From NCBI GenBank assembly GCA_030220185.1, contig JASPKZ010003845.1, positions 1,187,501-1,251,500 on the forward strand: DNA of 64,000 nucleotides, in the 5' to 3' direction. Numbering within the stretch: position 1 is the stretch's first letter; every line of letters starts with the position of its first letter. The notes under the pieces were generated by a model that did not search any database, was not told the origin of the DNA, and saw nothing but the letters and a program-made list of their open reading frames with translations. Positions 57,538 to 64,000 of this stretch are shown here, piece after piece. Source of the stretch: Diploptera punctata. Taxonomy: Eukaryota > Arthropoda > Insecta > Blattodea > Blaberidae. A program made the translations under genes and the position numbers.

Positions 57538-58288
57538 CTATTTAACTCATGCCCCAAATGGGAGTCAATGACCAATCACGTTTCAATGATTTCTGTTTTA
57601 CAACCAATCAGAGTCGTGTTTCACGAAATATTTATCAGTGTTAGGATTATCATATATTAAACAAAGCTCCTCCTTTTTAATATTCTGAACAGGTCTGACC
57701 GTTATTTTGCAGTGACTGAGCCTATAACAAATACGGCTACCAGATTGTATATATAGTGCATGAATGTCAACACATGCCGCATGCGGGAGTGAATATAAAA
57801 ACATTTGTAGCAATTGATTATACCACCAAAAAAAGAAACCACTGTTTGCACTTTCTTAAATGTATTTTCCCCAGGTAACAATCCAGAAAAATATAATTGT
57901 CATATTTACATCATACAACATCAAAAATGAATTAATATACAGTTTGATGTGTTTCATTTTTTCTCCACTAGAGAGCATTCTTGCAATATTGCGTTCCTTT
58001 GGCAACAAATAGTATGATCTGGTTGCAGTGATAAACAAAAGAAGCAGATGAAGCGTACCTATCGTTTCTCATTTGTTTTCAAACATCGCCGTTTACATTA
58101 AATATATAAATATTTTAAAATAACTATAGTTAAATAATGATTTGTGAGTAAACAGCTTCATTTTATTCGTTAAATAGTCCTAACAAATGCCACGAGTGAT
58201 TTCCAAATTATCGATAAATTCACGACTCACGAAGTGAGGAGTGAATTTATCTAGAGAATTTGGAAATCAAGAGTGGCATTACTTATGA
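57538..58288 (+). mobile_element. Family F element, copy 5, tandem with copy 4
   Basis: Nearly identical to copy 4 at an offset of 751 bases, including the orientation B hairpin (58188-58278). Differences are a handful of substitutions and small indels in the first 200 bases. Confidence 0.87.
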
Positions 58289-58289
58289 T

Positions 58290-58800
58290 GATGTAGTATT
58301 AATAGGCGATAGCGAGGAGATAGTAATGGCCAATACGCACACTCTATTGAGTAACACTAAGAAAATCGGGGCTGTGATATGACCTGTCAGAAGAGGGATT
58401 TAAACTAAGGATCACACACATACTTTTTACCACACGTGGACATTCTTGGCCTAACTACTTGGAGCTTTTCGTCTGGTTTTCCTAGAAGGGGTTTTCATGC
58501 CACTCTTTCATTCGCCATTCGTGTCACATGTCTTGCCCATCGCAGTCTACGAGACTTAACGTTCTAATTACATCTGGTTTCTCATAAAGATCATGTAGAT
58601 CACTATTATGATGTCTTCTCCAATCAATCTGTCTGTCTTTGGTCCAAACGTTTTCTTAATACTTCATTCTCAAATATCCGTAATCCCTTCTGTACTCAAA
58701 AGGTAAGGGCTCACGTATCGCATCCATTTAATATAATAGGAAGTATAACAGTTTATATTTTTTTTTTTAATTTAATTTATTTTTAGATAAGTTGGGACAA
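58290..58800. mobile_element. LINE family 1 pieces on both strands
   Basis: Plus at 58290-58375 (DDVVLIGDSEEIVMANTHTL text) and minus at 58430-58760 (CCCATCGCAGTCTACGAGAC). Suggests an inverted 5' piece or two insertions. Confidence 0.65.
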
Positions 58801-60650
58801 GTCAGTATGAGAAATACCGAAAGCTATTTGCAGTTCGTAATTTCTTGAGAAAATGTTTAGAATAAAAAGTGATCAGAGGGAAGTACTAAGTCAATTAAAG
58901 AAGAAAATTAATAAGTTAATCAAATTATCCACGGTACTATCATTGTTTACATTCACTATATTTATGATTTCGGAATCACATACCGTTAGGAAATGTATGA
59001 ATTAGGTGCACAGATTCAAAACAGTTCAACTTGTGCGTAATGGAATATCAATGTGGATAAAATTTGAATTGAAAAGCATGTTACCTGGTAATTGATTCGC
59101 ACTTGTTCACCTTGGTTGATTGGAATTCAAGTTGGAAACTAGTATTAAACAATGTTGCCAGATACCTTGTTTACAGTAAACCGCTGCTCGATATTGGCAA
59201 TGAATTCTATTTAATTACAATGTCAATTTTAATCGACCCTTTTAGCGAATTCCCAAGAAATGAGGCTATTGACATAGTTCTCGAGAAAATATTTTCAAAA
59301 CTTTTTTATATCTCTCCATTGATACTGCCTAATATACACCGAAAATGATCAGACAAATATTATTATACAGGGTGTAAGTAATATAGGAACATTTATTTTA
59401 AGTACAAATTCCTTGGATTGATTACATTATTTTGTGACTACTTAAATATGTTCACTAAATAATAAGCGAAATAAAAAAGCTTAAACCCCATAAAAAGTAA
59501 TAAATGATTTAAAGATATTGGTAAGAAACTCTTCCACGCGAAATATATCAGTTTATCATACGTTTCAGTGACATTTTGGTGTCAAATAAATACTTTTCTT
59601 TAAATGTGACAATCACAGTCGAGCCTCCGACCAGGAAACAACTCCTACAACTACTCGCCACAGAAGATGCCCTCCGCAGTTGATGGAGAAACGTCTGGCA
59701 GGAGCACCAGTAATGGACCACGGCCACATAGCCCGGAATCACTTAACATTATGATTACCGGTCGTGAAAGCCTTTGCATTCAACTCGATAAATATTTGCC
59801 GCAAAGGTGTAATAGTTTCTTATATAATTAAAGGCCAAGATTAGAAATATTTTGTTCCTTTGTAGTTTAGCAGTAAAATTGATAGTTTCGTGGAAATAAA
59901 GTGAAAACATCTGGCGTTTTGAAATGAAAAATAGATATATTGCAACGTCGAACTGCAAGAAGGAGATGTCTTGCGATCATTAATCCCAGAACGGCTGTTT
60001 GTGTCTCGTCATAAGAATCATACGAATCTTACGTGCGCTGTTGCGATATTCAGAAAGTTTGATCTTAATTATCTAATTAACCGCGGAGTTAATCACAAAA
60101 TGAAAGAAAGAATATGGGGTTTGTTATATTGTAATTTAACACTTCCTTGAATTGTGCACTTACATCGTTTCCACTTTGTATATAAGCCTGTATTATGTTT
60201 TTTTTTTTTCGGAATAAAACTCGGCATGTTGGAATCAATTTAAAAACCAAGTTCGAGTTCGTCAACCAAGAAAATCTGACCATCAGGAGTTGGAATTCAC
60301 CTGAAACGAAAATTTAAAATGGCTCTACCGTTCGCAATTTTCATAACTAGAAAAAAAAATGTTATCCATTGCCTATATACGGCCTGTCTGGAAACATTAA
60401 TATCCATATGAGATTCTTAATTAAGCTGATTTTTCAACGAAACCCAACACAATACCTCCTGGTAGTAGAAGCATTTCCAGAAGTATTGTGAACATAGGTT
60501 TCACTGCTTACGGATCACCAGATTTATTTATTTTTACATGAACAAATTCCTACAACCTGCTTTTTACCCTGTGAGTATATCGCAGGGTATTTAGTCTAAG
60601 AAATGTTATGTGTTAAAATTGGTCCTTCATTGTACAGTGTTTGAATTAGT
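58800..60650. other. Mostly unannotated; weak ORF at 59103-59348
   Basis: An 81-codon plus-strand frame (VDWNSSWKLVLNNVARYLVY) is unassigned. TATTATACAGGGTGTAAG at 59371 looks like a transposon end. No supported gene. Confidence 0.3.
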
Positions 60651-60658
60651 ATCTAGAC

Positions 60659-61099
60659 CAGCGGTTCCCAACCTTTTTCAACTCGCGAACCCCTTTCACA
60701 ACGGTCTGAGTTGGGTGAACCACTGACTTTTAAATATACATAGAGTAGACATGCATAAAATTTAATTCCAAGCAAAAGGTTGAAAAACCTTAAATTAACT
60801 TAATCCTTAACGATTAAAGCCTGAAGTTACTCTAGTTACGGCTTAAAAGTACATAACGTGTAGGCCTAGTTGTAGCGAAATGAAATGCATTCCTAATAAC
60901 GTTTGTACATAACTGTAAATCAGGCATTCACGGCAAGTATTAATTTATTGTGAATATAATGTGATAAATTGCCTATCTTACACATATGTAGCAAGGGGCA
61001 TTATACGCTTAATTTAATTTTAAAATAATAATAATAATAATAATAATAATTATTATTATTATTATTGTTATTATTATTGTTATTATGATGATGATGATG

Positions 61100-61182
<83 letters not shown>

Positions 61183-61267
61183 AATGCTGCAGATATGAAG
61201 GAAACTAACCTCGAAACCCGTCATTACGGAAACTTTTTGGCAAACCCTTTCAGGTTGGGGAACGATG
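60659..61267 (+). mobile_element. Non-autonomous hAT element, 609 bp
   Basis: Termini CAGCGGTTCCCAACC and GGTTGGGGAACGATG, flanks ATCTAGAC (60651-60658) and ATATAGAC (61268-61275), an 8-bp duplication with one difference. Same family as 23430-24036; the internal (ATT)n array (61028-61180) is much longer here. Confidence 0.87.
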
Positions 61268-61299
61268 ATATAGACTATGATTGACTTATTACTTATTAC

Positions 61300-62252
61300 C
61301 AGGGAACGGATTTTTATGTGCTAAAAACTTTAAAATATTATATTTTTTATGTAATAAAAAAGGGAAAATATGTTATAAAAATGCTAAAATATTTTGTTTC
61401 ATTACTACAAAATTTTAAAATATTCATTATAAAAATCACTCACCATTCATGTTGAGACCCTGGTGGATTAAAACAACTCGCTGTTGCAGTGAACTCTGAA
61501 AACTTTCTCCAAGTTATCCATCACAAAGCAACGTCGGTTGTCTACGAACAATGCACGATACCGGGAGAAGGACCGTTCAACATCACAGGAAGATAGTCTT
61601 GCATATTTCATCAAAGGAATGTCACTGACACGCACATTTACAATTTCCCCAATGTCTACTTGTCCTTACAAAAATTTGGTAATTTTACACATAGTATGAA
61701 ATCCATCATTTTTTTCGAACACACTTTTATATTTCTGTTTAATAGCTTCCACTTTGGGACCTTTGAGTGATTTTTTTTATGCCATTTACCTCATTAATTG
61801 TCTCAGTCAATAAGATGGTTGATGCCTCTATTTTTTTATAGAGTGACACAAGAAACCCAGATTTGCAGATATGTAAGACAATTTTTTTAATGTAATAAAA
61901 AATTAATTTAATAAAATATATGTATTTCTTATTAAAATTAAAAATTAGAACAAAGAGAAATAACAAATTAATGTTTTGTATATATAAAAAAGTTTTAATA
62001 ATACGTTATAGACCAATTCCTGGAGAAAAACCAATAAACTGTGGAAAATTGTCGAAAAATTAACAAAATATGCATTTTCGACAGAATTTTTGAAAATATT
62101 TATTTACATAAAAATAAATCGAAAATATGTGTTTTATGTTGAATAAAATTTAATATATCTGTTCTGATAGTCTCATCTAGAACAATGAATTAAATTTGAG
62201 ATATTTATCTCCAAGCAAGAAAAATATTATTTACATAAAAATCCGTACCCTA
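61300..62252 (-). mobile_element. hAT element with transposase C-terminal remnant
   Basis: Termini share GGGWACGGATTTTTATGT in inverted orientation; flanks CTTATTAC and CTTCTGAC (6 of 8 match). The minus strand at about 61760-61460 reads KYARLSSCDVERSFSRYRAL, FVDNRRCFVMDNLEK, the SCDVERSFS..NRR..F..NLE block of the hAT C-terminal dimerisation domain. Stops interrupt it. Confidence 0.78.
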
Positions 62253-62259
62253 CTTCTGA

Positions 62260-63035
62260 CTTTATAGTTACTCACTTTAATGACATTCACTTATAATGTT
62301 TATTCTAGTGTCTTGAAGATTTCATTACGAACTGAATTGTTCATGGAATTTTGATCACTTTTCGCAGCACTATGTTGAGGTTCTACTGACTAGGGGGTTA
62401 AAAAGAGGAGAAACTGTGCTTACTCCAGGAGATGCGCCGAAGGTAGAGTTACAGCAGACAAAGCTGGAGATCTTGGGTTCAAATCTCGGGTCAGATACAT
62501 GCTTTTACTTTCTGTAAAGGTTTGGTCCTTGCTAACAACCTTCTACAAGATCTAGACATAACATCTGTTCGAGGATCACTGAGTTATAATTGATACGTCT
62601 ACGATAGTCATTTATTTTTAACGTATTCCCTCTTAATTTATTTGTATAACGTTAAAACAACTGTAAATACAATTTGGTGTACGTAGACCCACGGCAATTC
62701 ATGCCGACTTGCTTGGAAACATTTCAATAATTGGGAACTTTGAAAAGAAAATTTGAACAATATTTTTTGTTATTGTAAAATAGTAAATAGTTATACGTTT
62801 TGGGCATATTCATGTTTTATTTACTAAATTAACTTTTAATTCTAGAATCCTTCTATACTAATCCAGTACAAAATTACATGTCTTATGTTTGGAATGAAGT
62901 CGGTACGGGTTGTCATGTTCCAAACGCATTAATATTTGTTATTTGAGTTATTAAGGTCAGACAGAAAAATAGAGGGTATGCGTATTTGATTTTGCGAAAA
63001 AAACACATTTATGTTTTGGGACATCCTAATATATA
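62260..63035. other. Mostly unannotated; tRNA-like GGGTTCAAATCTC at 62475
   Basis: The box B-like phrase suggests a SINE remnant at about 62390-62510. Nothing else. Confidence 0.3.
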
Positions 63036-63039
63036 TATC

Positions 63040-63275
63040 ATCAGGAGCATCAGCATCAAGGATTAGACCTACTGGTCTGTTCCGATCTCATGTTAGAACT
63101 GGTCTATTCATCTTTTACTGGGTCTTACAACATTTCTTCGTCCTAGTGGTTTGTAATGAAGAATCTGTTTCCGAATTCTGTTGTTAACCATTTTATTGAT
63201 GTGGTCCATCCATTCATCTCTGTATTGTGTAATTCTATCTAATAGTTTGAATATATTCAGTTCTTTTCGTATATC
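63040..63275 (-). mobile_element. LINE tail fragment
   Basis: Minus strand reads LNIFKLLDRITQYRDEWMDH, INKMVNNRIRKQILHYKPLG and RRNVVRPSKR: the W..HI.RM..RI.K..LxYxPxGRRxxGRPxKR block. Confidence 0.7.
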
Positions 63276-63279
63276 CTCA

Positions 63280-63280
<1 letters not shown>

Positions 63281-63320
<40 letters not shown>

Positions 63321-63344
63321 GGTGTCCCAAAACATAAAGTATTA

Positions 63345-63392
<48 letters not shown>
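63281..63392. repeat. (AT)n and (TG)n microsatellites
   Basis: AT runs at 63281-63318 and 63360-63392 with a TG run at 63346-63358. Confidence 0.9.
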
Positions 63393-63395
<3 letters not shown>

Positions 63396-63399
63396 TTCG

Positions 63400-64000
63400 T
63401 TTTCTGTATTCTGGTTGTAATAGTATGCTCTATCTTCAGGCAGCCTCTAGTTGAGGGAAGCTTAATAATATAATAATAACCATTACCTACAGAGGGCTTG
63501 TTTGGAAGCATTAATTCCGTAAAGTGTGAAAGTTTCTGTTCCATTCAGTATAATGTTCCTATTCAGAACATCGGAATTCGAGTAATTTGTTACTAACTAA
63601 TAACCAGGATGCTCTGCTCACACGCATTGGGCTGTGTTGTACGACAAGATGTCTTCCTTCATGGAAGCCCGGTTCAGAGCACATTACACATCGCTAACCA
63701 GGACGAGACAAGTTCCTGAAACGTCACAACTTAAGATTTGGGACTTCATATCGAGACATACTGCAATTATACAAATACATTTAAGCTTATGTTTATAACC
63801 GTAGATACTTATCCACAATCCACATCGCCGGCTAGGTAGTATAGCTATTAGAAAAGGGCATATTATATACAGGGCTATTCAAAAAAAGAACAGACTTCAA
63901 AAATTTATTTCTTCCAAACTACAAAAAATACAAACATAACTCCAACGTTCCTAGAAAGAGAAAAGTTTGAAGTTACGATCACGGCCGCATTGGCGCTGTT
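63400..64000. other. Unannotated; probable transposon start at 63870
   Basis: TATATACAGGGCTATTCAAAA resembles the outer end of a mobile element that continues beyond the window. No gene seen. Confidence 0.3.

Noticed and set aside
56789..58288. Family F as an endogenous parvovirus end
   Set aside because: A flipping terminal hairpin and a promoter recall parvovirus termini, but no replication or capsid coding sequence is present and the 5' end is not a matching palindrome. Evidence is insufficient; kept only as a structural analogy.
59103..59348. 81-codon frame as a gene
   Set aside because: No splice context, no recognised family, and AT-rich chance frames of this length are expected here.

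Overview
This is a window of nuclear DNA from a large, repeat-rich insect genome. The evidence is spliceosomal introns, tRNA-derived SINEs, LINE fragments, Penelope-like elements, hAT, pogo/Tigger and Harbinger-like DNA elements, long ATT/AT microsatellites, and two nuclear copies of insect mitochondrial DNA read with the invertebrate mitochondrial code. The dominant LINE family (C-terminal motifs YGCETWTL, RLRWAGHVARM, GRPRMRWE) resembles what is abundant in blattodean (cockroach) assemblies; that assignment is inference from recall.

One conventional host gene is supported: a mitochondrial-clan cytochrome P450 on the minus strand. Six exons (E1 32129-32339, E2 18877-19123, E3 15520-15636, E4 12867-12943, E5 5796-5997, E6 3692-3857) were found by reading the minus strand. 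All six have GT/AG borders and every intron phase matches across the joins. Together they cover about 339 residues, from a basic N-terminus to the I-helix. The remaining exons (K-helix, heme-binding cysteine) must lie beyond the left edge. Introns total about 27.6 kb inside the window, the largest being 13.0 kb, and are packed with mobile elements.

Layout. 1-3.6 kb: LINE ends, a SINE split by a mitochondrial insertion, and a cluster of three SINEs. 3.6-32.3 kb: the P450 gene and its intronic repeats, including a LINE that contains both a COX1 fragment and a 1.2 kb Tigger element. 32.7-36.3 kb: a composite repeat (165-bp tandem units plus a 0.5 kb palindrome) followed by a decayed Penelope-like element with reverse transcriptase and GIY-YIG remnants. 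36.3-50.1 kb: LINE fragments, microsatellites, a SINE, a 539-bp hAT element inside a second LINE type, and the best preserved LINE open frame (49186-50097). 51-53.5 kb: a third LINE type and an inverted second copy of the composite repeat carrying a short Penelope insertion. 54-64 kb: SINEs, a Tc1/mariner-type transposase fragment, a head-to-tail pair of 0.75 kb elements, and two adjacent hAT elements.

The most unusual signal is a 0.75 kb repeat family (five copies) whose terminal imperfect palindrome is inverted relative to the body of the element in two copies compared with three others: a flip-flop end. The body also carries paired CCAAT boxes and a TATA box. A second theme is a hammerhead-ribozyme-like core (CTGANGA, short stem, GAAAC, GTC) in Penelope-derived repeats.
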